DNA from: Bacillota bacterium
GTDB lineage: Bacteria > Bacillota > Clostridia > Christensenellales > DTU072
Direction of reading: 5' to 3'
DNA: 64,000 nt
Assembly (NCBI GenBank): GCA_023394875.1
Contig: JAEXAB010000002.1
Coordinates: 124,001-188,000, forward strand
Numbering within the stretch: the first letter of the stretch is position 1; each line of letters starts with the position of its first letter. The position numbers were made by a program, and so were the translations under genes. The notes under the pieces were generated by a model. It worked only from the letters and a program-made list of their open reading frames with translations. It was not told the DNA's origin and searched no databases. This document shows positions 27,438 through 35,807 of the stretch, piece after piece.

Positions 27438-27964
27438 AAAAAACTCCTATCCTTGAGAATAAAACCGTTCCTTCTTCTCGACATATTAATAAGCGCGTTG
27501 TCATAACGGTTTTTATAGAAAAGCGCCTCATCAATCAGTCCGCTGCGATAAAAATATTCGCTCGCAATCCCCATAGCCAGCATATTGTCGGTATAGGGCG
27601 GAGGAAGGATTATTTCATCTTCTAAACTAAGTTCATCGTAAGTGTAGACGTATTTTATTTCCACTTGCCCTTTAACCGGACATTCTAGATAAGTAGGCAT
27701 CAGCTTAAACTCTATCTTTACACCGTCTTTATCTATGCTTATTACGTCTTTTATTTTTTTGGAAAAAGCCGAATAAAATATCTTGTCGTTTTCCACGGTC
27801 AATTTTTCTTTGGTTTTTAACTCTATGTACTGTTCGGTAAGTTCCCTATAAATAAGATTAGCGCTGTCGATTAGCTTTGTTCTCTTTTTGCTGCTAATTT
27901 CTAGGTTAATCTCATCGTCGCAAATAATGCCTTTAGCCTTTTCCAAAACATCTTTTAATATCAT
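27434..27964 (-). CDS. Head-tail adaptor protein (gp4/gp6-connector type)
   Basis: 176 residues beginning MILKDVLEKAKG. The ATG at 27964 is chosen because GGGAGG lies just upstream; an in-frame TTG at 27976 would place that site inside the gene. The N-terminal half is helical and the C-terminal half carries LEDEIILPPPYTDNMLAMGI followed by EYFYRSG and a Tyr/Arg-rich helix, the usual end of phage head-tail connector proteins that dock on the portal. P22 gp4 is 166 residues at the same place in the order. The stop overlaps the next start as ATGA. It would extend the DNA channel after packaging. Confidence 0.6.
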   Translation of the reverse strand: MILKDVLEKAKGIICDDEINLEISSKKRTKLIDSANLIYRELTEQYIELKTKEKLTVENDKIFYSAFSKKIKDVISIDKDGVKIEFKLMPTYLECPVKGQVEIKYVYTYDELSLEDEIILPPPYTDNMLAMGIASEYFYRSGLIDEALFYKNRYDNALINMSRRRNGFILKDRSFL

Positions 27965-27984
27965 AAAACCTCCCAATTTACCCT

Positions 27985-28305
27985 TTATACCCCAAGAAGT
28001 CTGAGGCGGCGTGAAAATTCGTCTTCTAATTTATCTTTTGCTTGTTTTTTGCTTGATTCTTCCATATCTTTGTTTTCTTTGTCAAGATCATATAAAACTT
28101 CCTTTATATTCTGTACGGAGGTATACCTTGCGTGCCTGATTGCGCGCTCATCCAACTCCTCATATGGAAAAATCAATTCCAGAACGTTATTCCTCATTAG
28201 TAAAAATTTCTGCCTGTCGGTGTCGAAATACACCCTATAGTTTGGGTTAATTTCGCGCAGCCTGTCGGAAATATCGTATAAATCGTTTTTAACTAAAATT
28301 TTCAT
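27985..28305 (-). CDS. Unknown phage structural-operon protein
   Basis: 106 residues with an N-terminal beta-like part (VYFDTDRQKFLLMRNNVLEL) and a highly charged helical C-terminus rich in Lys, Glu and Arg. GAGG precedes the ATG by 4-5 nt. It lies between the coat and adaptor genes with short spacers on both sides, so a role in capsid assembly or completion is likely by position. I do not recognise the family. Confidence 0.65.
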   Translation of the reverse strand: MKILVKNDLYDISDRLREINPNYRVYFDTDRQKFLLMRNNVLELIFPYEELDERAIRHARYTSVQNIKEVLYDLDKENKDMEESSKKQAKDKLEDEFSRRLRLLGV

Positions 28306-28332
28306 ACCGCCTCTATCAACTTTTAATTATGC

Positions 28333-29493
28333 TTATGCTTCGGGATCTACAATAGTAAGCTTGCTTTGGGCAACGGGACGTGTGCAAATTAAGTTTGCAT
28401 ATTTGACAAGTGTAGCGCCGTAAGCGGGTTTGTTATCAAGCTGACGCAATATTCTTCCGCCTTCTCCCTCAAGCCAGTTCCAGTCTCCAAGCTGTTGCAG
28501 CTTAAAGTCCTCACTGTTAATTAGGAACATGGTATTGTCGTCAATGAACTGGTCTGCATACATAGGTATACCGTTGTAGCTCATAGTCTTGAAACCGCCG
28601 TCAAGATACATATAGTCAAGGTTCATTCTGGTACTTTGCAGATGATTTAGATATTTTCTTCTTATATCATAAGACATAAGCATCAAATCAGGTATGGTTC
28701 CGCATTTTTCCTCTATACTATCCAAGGTCTGCTGCATAGAGTCACAGCTGAGATCCTCCACTTGGTAAGAAACAGGCAACAGATAGTTAAGAACCATGCG
28801 GGAATTGCCGTACATTGTGGGAATATCGTTGTTGAACATATAAGGTAAGCCGTATAGTTCGTTGTTGTATGAACCCTGCATAACAATTAAGTTGCCAACT
28901 TCCACGTCTGTTTCAAATTTGCTTAATTTTATCGTCTTTCTTTGTCTGTCGATAAGCAGAATTTTGTTGCCGGCACTTACAACAGTTCCGTTGGCGTTAA
29001 TAAAATCAACAACCATTCCTTCCATCAGGTGTTTGACTTTGTCTACTCCGTATACGTTAGCTCCCAGATTGCTTACCGTTGCAAGAACGCCGCTTCCGTC
29101 CTGGAAAAGCATTCTTCCGAAATTGAACTTTGCCGCTTCCAACAAGCTGTCCAATTCGTTATTAAGTAAATTAATAAAACTGCCTGTTGTGCCTTGAGAA
29201 GCCCTTATTACCTTGTCGCTTATCTCAAGATTGCCGAAAATATTAATAAGGGGAGCTTTCAATTGAATAAAGCTCGTAGGGCTGGAAACAGGCAAGTTGC
29301 CTTCCTCTGTTGTGCAGCCTATGCCGCCGTTTATTCCAAAACGACATGGACTCAATATTTCTTTGCCGGCTACGTCTTCGCTGCCCTTTTCTATCATATT
29401 GTAAAAGGGACTTGTTCTTCTGTTTATCTGTTCTGCGACAACGTCTAAATATACCGATTTTAATACCTTATCGGCTACGGTTAGTGTTAACAT
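28333..29493 (-). CDS. Major capsid (coat) protein, HK97-fold type
   Basis: 386 residues. The N-terminal helix region (ADKVLKSVYLDVVAEQINRR) is followed by a basic/glycine-rich part, a long helix (LLNNELDSLLEAAKFNFGRM) and QDGSGVLATVSN, then the beta-rich core with GNSRMVLNYLLPVSY and MYADQFIDDNTMFLINSED near the end. This order of helix, beta domain and Asn/Asp-rich C-terminus fits phage major capsid proteins with the HK97 fold. It directly follows a scaffold gene, and no protease gene is present, as in P22-type assembly. GGAGG lies 8 nt before the ATG. Confidence 0.8.
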   Translation of the reverse strand: MLTLTVADKVLKSVYLDVVAEQINRRTSPFYNMIEKGSEDVAGKEILSPCRFGINGGIGCTTEEGNLPVSSPTSFIQLKAPLINIFGNLEISDKVIRASQGTTGSFINLLNNELDSLLEAAKFNFGRMLFQDGSGVLATVSNLGANVYGVDKVKHLMEGMVVDFINANGTVVSAGNKILLIDRQRKTIKLSKFETDVEVGNLIVMQGSYNNELYGLPYMFNNDIPTMYGNSRMVLNYLLPVSYQVEDLSCDSMQQTLDSIEEKCGTIPDLMLMSYDIRRKYLNHLQSTRMNLDYMYLDGGFKTMSYNGIPMYADQFIDDNTMFLINSEDFKLQQLGDWNWLEGEGGRILRQLDNKPAYGATLVKYANLICTRPVAQSKLTIVDPEA

Positions 29494-29516
29494 AATTTTT
29501 CCTCCGTTTTTTTACT

Positions 29517-30071
29517 TTAGGTTTCTTCAATGATTTTTCTTGCCAATTCTCCCGCCTCTTTTATAGAAGCTATCCTTTGCGGGGGAGTGAGAGGGATGGC
29601 GCCCCCTTTGGGAAGAGTAACAGGCGGTTGTTTGCTCTTTATTTTTGTCAAATATTCGTCTATTATCTTTTCTTTGTTCTCTTCGCTCTGCAATACCTTG
29701 TCAACCACAGTTTTTTCTTTAGCAAGGTCTTCGGGAGCCTTATAATTTTTGCTCAAGACTTTGAGAAGGGCTTTTTCCAGACAGTCTTCGCTTTTTATAA
29801 GTTCATAATCCTCGCTGATTTCTTTGGCAATTTCGCCGCCCAACGCTTCTGCTACAGGGTATTTTTTCACAAGCTCGGTAACCTTATCTTCCCAGTCCGA
29901 AGCTTTTTTGGAGTTTTCCAGCTCCTTTAATTTTTGACTGCGCTTGGTAAATTCACTTTCCAGGCTGTTGTAAGCCTTCAAAAGCTCTTCGGCAGTCTTA
30001 AACTTTCCGTAAGAGTCCTGATTCTCCTTGTCACCTGTGGTGGGGATAATTTCGGTTTGTTCTTTTTCCAT
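29517..30071 (-). CDS. Capsid scaffolding protein
   Basis: 184 residues, strongly charged and predicted helical. The segment YGKFKTAEELLKAYNSLESE is a signature of scaffolding proteins in Gram-positive phages, followed by a coiled-coil of Lys/Glu and a Pro/Gly patch (PPVTLPKGGAIPLTPPQR) before a final helix. It sits directly upstream of the coat gene, the usual place. It would direct procapsid assembly and leave the shell before packaging. It is shorter than P22 gp8 (303 residues). Confidence 0.8.
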   Translation of the reverse strand: MEKEQTEIIPTTGDKENQDSYGKFKTAEELLKAYNSLESEFTKRSQKLKELENSKKASDWEDKVTELVKKYPVAEALGGEIAKEISEDYELIKSEDCLEKALLKVLSKNYKAPEDLAKEKTVVDKVLQSEENKEKIIDEYLTKIKSKQPPVTLPKGGAIPLTPPQRIASIKEAGELARKIIEET

Positions 30072-30082
30072 AAAGTTTCTCC

Positions 30083-31918
30083 TTAAATTTTATTTGCCTC
30101 TTCAATAAGGCGTGTATAGTTGCGGTGTTCTCTGATATGGGCGTTTAATATGTTTTTGAGTGATTCTTCCATCTCCGTTTCGCCTATCAAATAATCACTG
30201 TGCTGTTTTATATGTATAGTATGGTTATCCTCTACTTCTATTTGTGGTACCTTATCGGCTAGTTTTAAGTTTTCAATATCGGCGCGCTTCTTGTGCAGTT
30301 CTTCGCTGCTTACAGCGCTTTCCCAGTTGCCGAAGCCGAATATTTCCAGCAGTTTTATCCTCGCGTTTTCGTTCAGATTGCCGTCCTTGTCGTTAAACAA
30401 GCCCATATTGAAAAGCTCTTGCGCTAGCGCTTTTCGGTTTGCCATAGAGTTTACCGCTTCGTTTTCCAATTCAAAAACCACGTCGTCGCAGCTTATATCA
30501 CTGCCGGCAAAGCTTATTAATTCCACTTCTCCGTTTTCCCCGGAAACACGCTTTAACCTCTTGTTATCGGCAAACTGTCTATATAATCTTAGTATCTGCT
30601 GACCTACTTCCTTGACGGCAAATCTTATGTTGTCCGAAGTCAGGCTAAGTCGGCTGTTATCCTGTTCTATAATGAGATTCAGGGCTTTTCCGCTCATATT
30701 TTCGGCATTTATAGCCGAAGTAGTCAAAAAATCGCTAACTCCGCTTACCGTTACAAACTCGGCAAGCAACCTGTCTTCTTCGTCGCGGAAATCAGAAGGT
30801 ACCCCGCCCATATTTACCATAACCGGCATGTTACTTCCCTGTCGATAAACAATTACTTTGCCCGGAGCTATCCCCTCTTCCTCGATATTGTCAATATCCA
30901 CGCTGCCGTCTTCCACCATCAATACGCCTACCGCCATTCTGTTAAAATACTCATGCTTGCGGTTTTTCAAGGCGTTGTATGCTCTCTGAATAGGTATAAG
31001 CCTTTCAATAATGGTGCCGCCGTAAAAGGACGATGGTTGTAACAAACAAACCTGACGGATAAACGGAAAGCCTCTCTTGTTGTCGCTTTTATTTATATAA
31101 GGCAATTCTCCGTCATAGAGTAGTCTGTCCTGCGCGACAATAGTCAATCTGCCGTTTGGATGGGTTTTATCGGGCAAGCAGTATCTTTCGATAACGGTAA
31201 CGTGGTTATTCTTTGTATCGCAGAACATCCTAGTCTTACCGTTGCTTATATTTCCGCCTTTACCCGTTCCGTCCATATTTAATACACTGACTTTCTCTCC
31301 CGCTAGTTTCACGCCCCAAATGTTTTCCACGCTCTCAACGGGATAGGCTCTGGCATGAATAATGCTTTGACAATAATCAACGTCGGGGCTTGCCAGACTG
31401 TCGGGATAAATTTCGTAAGGCGGGCAAACGCTTATATCCACGTCCCCTTCGTAAATGTTTTCCTTTTCGCTAAGTAACCGCCCTTTCTCGTTCGACCAAG
31501 TAACCTTAAAAAAGCACGTCCCTGTAAGCTCCGCCCAAAAAGTAGCTTCGCTACCTAGTTTCTTAAAATTATTTTCGTCTTCTATGCTCTTTAATAGCTT
31601 AGTAGAAAACTTAGCGGTGTCGATGTCCTTTTTGTCGCTGGTTGCAGGTCTTACCGTCACGTCGGATTTTATACTGCCAAACTTAGACAGCCTAGATTCC
31701 AAAATAGGCGCGATGTGGTTGTACACTTCCTTCTGTTGCCAATAGTAACGCTTGCCGGGGTCAAAAATTTCTCCGTTGGCCATTACTTCGGCAAACTGAT
31801 TGCCTATAAGAAAGTTAATATTAAGCAGCCAGTTACTTTCCAGCGTTTTTCTTGCAAGTTTGCGGTCGTTGTAGTCTTTAATAACTTCGGCGACCAGATC
31901 ATTGGTTTTTTTGCTCAT
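30083..31918 (-). CDS. Portal protein, P22-like
   Basis: 611 residues. Typical features are an N-terminal tryptophan/asparagine part (LESNWLLNINFLIGNQFAEV), the segment PFIRQVCLLQPSSFYGGTII then ERLIPIQRAYNALKNRKHE, where clip and stem would lie, and a long helical C-terminal part with INAENMSGKALNLIIEQDN. P22 portal is 725 residues. The ring of this protein forms the DNA entry vertex and docks the terminase. AAGGAG precedes the ATG, which lies 20 bases inside the upstream terminase-like gene, so expression is probably coupled. Confidence 0.85.
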   Translation of the reverse strand: MSKKTNDLVAEVIKDYNDRKLARKTLESNWLLNINFLIGNQFAEVMANGEIFDPGKRYYWQQKEVYNHIAPILESRLSKFGSIKSDVTVRPATSDKKDIDTAKFSTKLLKSIEDENNFKKLGSEATFWAELTGTCFFKVTWSNEKGRLLSEKENIYEGDVDISVCPPYEIYPDSLASPDVDYCQSIIHARAYPVESVENIWGVKLAGEKVSVLNMDGTGKGGNISNGKTRMFCDTKNNHVTVIERYCLPDKTHPNGRLTIVAQDRLLYDGELPYINKSDNKRGFPFIRQVCLLQPSSFYGGTIIERLIPIQRAYNALKNRKHEYFNRMAVGVLMVEDGSVDIDNIEEEGIAPGKVIVYRQGSNMPVMVNMGGVPSDFRDEEDRLLAEFVTVSGVSDFLTTSAINAENMSGKALNLIIEQDNSRLSLTSDNIRFAVKEVGQQILRLYRQFADNKRLKRVSGENGEVELISFAGSDISCDDVVFELENEAVNSMANRKALAQELFNMGLFNDKDGNLNENARIKLLEIFGFGNWESAVSSEELHKKRADIENLKLADKVPQIEVEDNHTIHIKQHSDYLIGETEMEESLKNILNAHIREHRNYTRLIEEANKI

Positions 31919-32177
31919 TGTTCTCCTTCTTTTTGCTTGCTTTCAGCTCTTTTATTAGCCTGTTTTTTTCTTTTAACAGTTCTTCTTCTGTCATATTGAC
32001 CAAGGCGGCGTCCTTTAGCTCCAAATAAGCCTTGATTGCCGACAAATCGGGCGGCGTAAACTTGGTTGTGGTTTTTTCTTTAATCAATTTTTGATTTCCG
32101 TCTTCGTCGATTCCGTATTCTTTTGTAATTTCGGTAAATTCAAACCCTTTGGCTTTTTTATACAATGCATCCAACAT
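31899..32177 (-). CDS. Small-terminase-like protein, C-terminal half only
   Basis: 92 residues. MLDALYKKAKGFEFTEITKE followed by an acidic loop and KTTTKFTPPDLSAIKAYLEL matches the C-terminal oligomerisation region of phage small terminase subunits (usual form: ALYKRAIGY.YEEV...PPDTTAIIFWLKNR). The N-terminal helix-turn-helix that recognises pac/cos DNA in that family is missing and no frame upstream supplies it, since the large terminase stop lies 3 bases before. The gene is also placed behind rather than before the large subunit. It could be a packaging factor without sequence specificity, or a decaying remnant. The ATG lacks a well-spaced ribosome binding site (GGGGGAAC about 13 nt upstream). 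Confidence 0.6.
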   Translation of the reverse strand: MLDALYKKAKGFEFTEITKEYGIDEDGNQKLIKEKTTTKFTPPDLSAIKAYLELKDAALVNMTEEELLKEKNRLIKELKASKKKENNEQKNQ

Positions 32178-32180
32178 TTT

Positions 32181-33608
32181 TCATAAAGTTCCCCCTTTCT
32201 TTGTCAAATTGTAAATCTTAATGAAGTTCTTTTCCAAAAAGCTCTTTTGCTTGGGCAAAGTATTCTTTGGTTTGGACATTATGTAGTAACGTAGCTCGTC
32301 CATTGCGTGGTCGTCTCTCTTTATGGGAAGTTCGTTATTCCCCCAGCGGTAAGACTTTAGTTCCCTTATTAAATTGACGCAGTTACAGAAAATATATATC
32401 CTGGCAGGGCGCGCCGAAAAATAGCTTTTTACCTGATTAATTCCGCTAAATAACTCTTTATTGACTCTCGGGTCGGCTAGGATATTCCGTTCGTAAAACA
32501 ACTCTACTACGCTTTTACTTGCGCTTAGCGTTTTTTGCGTTGCCGCGCTGTCAATTAGGGCGTTTAACATACCGTTACTGCCCCTTCTCCAATCCAGACT
32601 GTCGGCAATTTCAAGAATTTTTTTCGCATGGTAGTCTATATCCTTATCGGCTTGATAATGCTCTGCCACAACGTAGATATTTCCGTCATAGTCCACACAA
32701 TAAAAATGCGCCGAAAGCGGATTTTTTAGTCCCGGGTCAATACAAATATTATCCTGCCACTCGAAAGGTACTTCAAAAGGCTCTATTACGTGGACTTCGG
32801 GGTCAAATTCGGGATAAACCAAACCGCCTTGCCCCTGAAAATGCCCGTAACGGCGGGAAGATAGGCTGTCTTCGGACATGCCTGAGGTAAGAAGCGCTAT
32901 TTCCTCGGCGTCCAAAAAGGGGTTATCCGCCCATTCCATCTGAATATAATAAATCTCCTTATTGTTGTACTTATTCAGGTAAATCTCATCGTAAACCCAA
33001 GTAAGTCCTTTAAGGGGAGTCATCGTGCCGAACAAATCCCCCTTTCTGTCCAGCACACGCATTTTACACTCCTCGTATATATCGTAAGGAGGCTCCTCGT
33101 CAAACCAAACAAAATCCAAACTCGCGCCTTGGAATTTTTCTCTGCCCGCTTCTGCCGACTTAAAACCGATTTTGGACAACCCGCCGAAGACGTTTCTCAC
33201 CACTATGGTGTCAATTACGCCTATACCGGGACTGGATTTAGCTCCGCTTACCATAACAATGTCCTCAATCCAGTCCGGCTGCAGGTAATGTAAAATTTTG
33301 GCTTGGGCAACGTCTCTTTGAACTTCATAGCTGACGCTTACTACCCATCCGAAAACGTTCTCTCTGTTAGTCCTATATGGATGAATACCTCTAGCCATCC
33401 AAACTACTTCCACCGCTCCGCATTCCGTCTTTCCGCTTCTGTTACCGCCGAAAACCCAGCGGTTGCGCTTCAAACATTTGTGAAAAGCCATTTGCTTTAG
33501 GTGAATTTTTTCCCCGCTGTTATAGCGGGAGAGAGTGTCGTATTTCTTTCTGGTGCGTAAAATTTCTTCAATTTTTCTTATGCGTGAAATTATTTCTTTT
33601 TCTTCCAT
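32181..33608 (-). CDS. terL: Phage terminase large subunit (packaging ATPase/nuclease)
   Basis: 475 residues with all parts of a working motor: Walker A GGNRSGKT at 54-61, Walker B LDFVWFDEE at 164-172, coupling motif TMTPLKG near 195, and an RNase H-like nuclease with acidic residues D291 (CIDPG), D353 (LIDSAA) and D437 (DDHAMDELRY). It pumps DNA into the procapsid through the portal and cuts it. It is the first gene of the operon, with a TATAAT box close upstream and GGAAG before the ATG. No residue essential to the family appears to be lost. Confidence 0.93.
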   Translation of the reverse strand: MEEKEIISRIRKIEEILRTRKKYDTLSRYNSGEKIHLKQMAFHKCLKRNRWVFGGNRSGKTECGAVEVVWMARGIHPYRTNRENVFGWVVSVSYEVQRDVAQAKILHYLQPDWIEDIVMVSGAKSSPGIGVIDTIVVRNVFGGLSKIGFKSAEAGREKFQGASLDFVWFDEEPPYDIYEECKMRVLDRKGDLFGTMTPLKGLTWVYDEIYLNKYNNKEIYYIQMEWADNPFLDAEEIALLTSGMSEDSLSSRRYGHFQGQGGLVYPEFDPEVHVIEPFEVPFEWQDNICIDPGLKNPLSAHFYCVDYDGNIYVVAEHYQADKDIDYHAKKILEIADSLDWRRGSNGMLNALIDSAATQKTLSASKSVVELFYERNILADPRVNKELFSGINQVKSYFSARPARIYIFCNCVNLIRELKSYRWGNNELPIKRDDHAMDELRYYIMSKPKNTLPKQKSFLEKNFIKIYNLTKKGGTL

Positions 33609-33631
33609 AGCACTTCCGACGTTTTGCTTGG

Positions 33632-33637
33632 ATTATA
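33632..33637 (-). promoter_or_regulatory. -10 box upstream of the phage-type operon
   Basis: TATAAT is present on the minus strand at 33637-33632, which places the start of transcription near 33625, about 17 nt before the terL ATG. No good -35 hexamer stands 16-18 bp upstream (TTGCCG is 21 bp away), so this may be a weak or activator-dependent promoter. Confidence 0.5.
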
Positions 33638-33676
33638 ATGCCCCTAAATTAAATTTATCGGCAAAAAACGGCAGTC

Positions 33677-33700
33677 AAAAAAGCGCCGCTTTTGCGACGC
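33677..33700 (-). terminator. Terminator after the polysaccharide priming transferase
   Basis: Minus-strand hairpin GCGTCGC/AAAA/GCGGCGC (one internal mismatch) followed by six T. It ends the wzy-transferase transcript and isolates the phage-type operon from it. Confidence 0.7.
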
Positions 33701-33722
33701 CCCAATAACTTTCTTAATAACT

Positions 33723-34361
33723 CTATTTGTTGTAAAATTCCTGCTTAACTCTCTCTATTTCCTCTTGCGGTACTCTGCTTAAAAACCGCTCTTCCCCAAA
33801 AATGACAACAAAAATTGTCTTAAACATAATTTCTATATCCAAAAATAAGGACCTCTTTTTTATATACTGTATGTCGTAATAACTTCTCTCTTCCACGGTA
33901 AGAAAGCAGTTACCCTTAATCTGCGCAAGTCCGCTCATACCGGGCAAGATTTTGAATTTTTGTAATTCCCACTCCGAATACAAAGGAAGATAAACCGACA
34001 TTAACGGTCTGGGGCCTACTAAACTCATTTCTCCCTTAAAAACGTTGATTAATTGCAACAGTTCGTCAATTTTGAAGCGGCGTATAACCCATCCTACTTT
34101 GGTGAGATTGTTGTCGTTGTGGTCTATTACCGGGTGGTTGACGTCGAAAGGCACGTCGGTGGCTTTCATAGTGCGGAACTTATAAACAAAAAATTTTTTT
34201 CCGTTCTTGCCTAATCTTTCCTGTCTGAACACCGCTTTACCCTTACTGTCAATTTTAATTACGACAATAATAATAAGCATGGGTATCGCCATAAGAATAA
34301 TACCCGCCAAAGCAACTAATCTGTCAAATATAATCTTAATCACTTCAAAAATAAATCTCAT
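33723..34361 (-). CDS. Bacterial sugar transferase (undecaprenyl-phosphate priming glycosyltransferase)
   Basis: 212 residues: one N-terminal membrane re-entrant helix (LVALAGIILMAIPMLIIIVV) and a cytosolic catalytic domain with KFRTM, the conserved KIDELLQLINVFKGEMSLVG followed by PRPL, and LPGMSGLAQI. This is the short monotopic phosphoglycosyl transferase form (WcaJ/PglC superfamily), which transfers a sugar phosphate to undecaprenyl phosphate to start polysaccharide repeat synthesis. Its start overlaps the upstream stop as ATGA, so it is coupled to the polymerase/ligase gene. Confidence 0.9.
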   Translation of the reverse strand: MRFIFEVIKIIFDRLVALAGIILMAIPMLIIIVVIKIDSKGKAVFRQERLGKNGKKFFVYKFRTMKATDVPFDVNHPVIDHNDNNLTKVGWVIRRFKIDELLQLINVFKGEMSLVGPRPLMSVYLPLYSEWELQKFKILPGMSGLAQIKGNCFLTVEERSYYDIQYIKKRSLFLDIEIMFKTIFVVIFGEERFLSRVPQEEIERVKQEFYNK

Positions 34362-35713
34362 ATTAACTCTGTCTTTTTCTCATTCATATAGGTAAGCATC
34401 ATGGCAAGCATCATCGTCGGCACCGGTATAAAAGTCCCCGTATCTACCATGCAATACAGTTCGAACCCTATCATAGCCAACAAAGAAAACAACCCGAATA
34501 TATCCTTTCTTGCATTCCTTACTATTATTTTATATCTTTTTGCGTAGAAATATATATACGCCAAAAGCCCTATCGCTCCCATGCTGCCTATTATTTGGAA
34601 AAAGGTAGAATGAAACCAATAAAAGCCGATAACAACAATTTCGTAATTACTCCCCGCATACCCCATACCCGCGCCGTTAATTGGGTAGCGTAAAAACAAA
34701 TCTATCGCCTCACGGTAAAGTTTGTCGCGGTTTGCCAAAAAATCACTATCGCTTTGCCCTATACCCGAAAGCATAGAGGCTACTTTTTCATTGATTTGGT
34801 CAAACAAAATAAAGTAAAAAGCCAAAGCCGCCGCCAAAAATATCCCTAACGTTAATAAAACTTGTTTTTTGTTGGATTTAGCTATGCCAAAGCCTATAAC
34901 AAACGGAGCGGTAACTGCGGCAAACAGCATTCCTCCGCGGCTGAACGTAAAGCATATAGTTACGTATTGAATAAGTCCAAGCAAGGTAAACAACCAAGCC
35001 TTATTCTTATACTGTGACGCAAGATAGAAAGAATACGGAGCGGTAAGGAGCAATAATGTTGCTAAGTTGTTGTCAATTGCCCAGCCTAAATGAATCCACT
35101 CCTTGCCCCACTCCGAAAAAGGAATTTTCTTCGTCAAATAATAGCTAGCCAATTGCAGGCAGATAAGCATACCATAAAAAAGCATCATCTTGGCAAAAAA
35201 ATCTTTCTTTAGCTTAATATCGTCTTTGTCAAAAGAACAAAACAGGACGTAAAACAACAATATGACAAACCCTAATAATATACAGTAAAACAGGGTACTC
35301 AAATAATTTTTTAGCGCGATAGTGCCTACACCGGCAACCAGTATGGCAATGGAAATAGCCAATTGCGGGAAAAACATCTTGCCTATACGTAATTTGAAAC
35401 CATATATAACAAAGTGTAACGGTATGGAAATTATCAATGGAATAAGCACAGTTATATAAATAAGATAAGAAGAAATATCGTCAGTAGCAAAAATACACGC
35501 CGCAAAAATGATAAGCGCCATGGTGGGCGTCAGGTCTTCGTTAAAAAGTAAAGTCAACGTCCCCAATATCGAAATCGCCGCCAAACCTATGTACGGTGCA
35601 TTCAGTAACCATGATAGATATACCGAGAGAGAAAGTATAAAAAGATATATATAGCTATAAAAAAACTTCTTAGCTTTTTCGCCCTTGTCTTTTATTGATG
35701 CCAATAATCTCAT
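34358..35713 (-). CDS. O-antigen ligase/polymerase-type membrane protein (Wzy/WaaL-like)
   Basis: 451 residues with about ten or more hydrophobic segments and one larger outside loop (residues about 300-350), where DLFLRYPINGAGMGYAGSNY and FYWFHSTFFQIIGSMG match the O-antigen ligase/polymerase superfamily. It probably joins glycan repeat units or transfers a finished chain on the outer face of the membrane. The gene diverges from the exporter permease. There is no ribosome binding site before the ATG, and a promoter lies only 9 nt away (see promoter entry). Confidence 0.8.
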   Translation of the reverse strand: MRLLASIKDKGEKAKKFFYSYIYLFILSLSVYLSWLLNAPYIGLAAISILGTLTLLFNEDLTPTMALIIFAACIFATDDISSYLIYITVLIPLIISIPLHFVIYGFKLRIGKMFFPQLAISIAILVAGVGTIALKNYLSTLFYCILLGFVILLFYVLFCSFDKDDIKLKKDFFAKMMLFYGMLICLQLASYYLTKKIPFSEWGKEWIHLGWAIDNNLATLLLLTAPYSFYLASQYKNKAWLFTLLGLIQYVTICFTFSRGGMLFAAVTAPFVIGFGIAKSNKKQVLLTLGIFLAAALAFYFILFDQINEKVASMLSGIGQSDSDFLANRDKLYREAIDLFLRYPINGAGMGYAGSNYEIVVIGFYWFHSTFFQIIGSMGAIGLLAYIYFYAKRYKIIVRNARKDIFGLFSLLAMIGFELYCMVDTGTFIPVPTMMLAMMLTYMNEKKTELI

Positions 35714-35722
35714 AACAGTATC

Positions 35723-35751
35723 AATATATCACATACAATTTATTTTAGCAA
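35723..35751 (-). promoter_or_regulatory. Promoter of the Wzy-like gene, start codon almost at +1
   Basis: Minus strand TTGCTA (35751-35746), 17-bp spacer, TATATT (35728-35723). The expected start of transcription is near 35716, about 3 nt before the ATG at 35713, and no Shine-Dalgarno sequence is present. Confidence 0.55.
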
Positions 35752-35772
35752 CTGATATATTAAGTATAAAGT

Positions 35773-35801
35773 TTGACAATAATTACGTTCGGTGGTATGA
35801 T
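35773..35801 (+). promoter_or_regulatory. Promoter of the ABC exporter operon, start codon at +1
   Basis: TTGACA (35773-35778), 17-bp spacer, TATGAT (35796-35801). The expected start of transcription falls at about 35808, the A of the first ATG of the permease gene. This implies a leaderless message, or use of the second ATG at 35814 with an equally short leader. Confidence 0.65.
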
Positions 35802-35807
35802 AAATTT

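Noticed and set aside
25257..33608. Reading the phage-type operon as an ordinary complete prophage.
   Set aside because: No integrase, repressor, replication, lysin, tail-fibre or att repeat is seen on either side; both flanks are chromosomal surface genes.
35685..35807. Upstream extension of the ABC permease frame to 35685.
   Set aside because: It would start inside the divergent Wzy-like gene and before the TTGACA/TATGAT promoter; homologous permeases begin near MNWLKNK.
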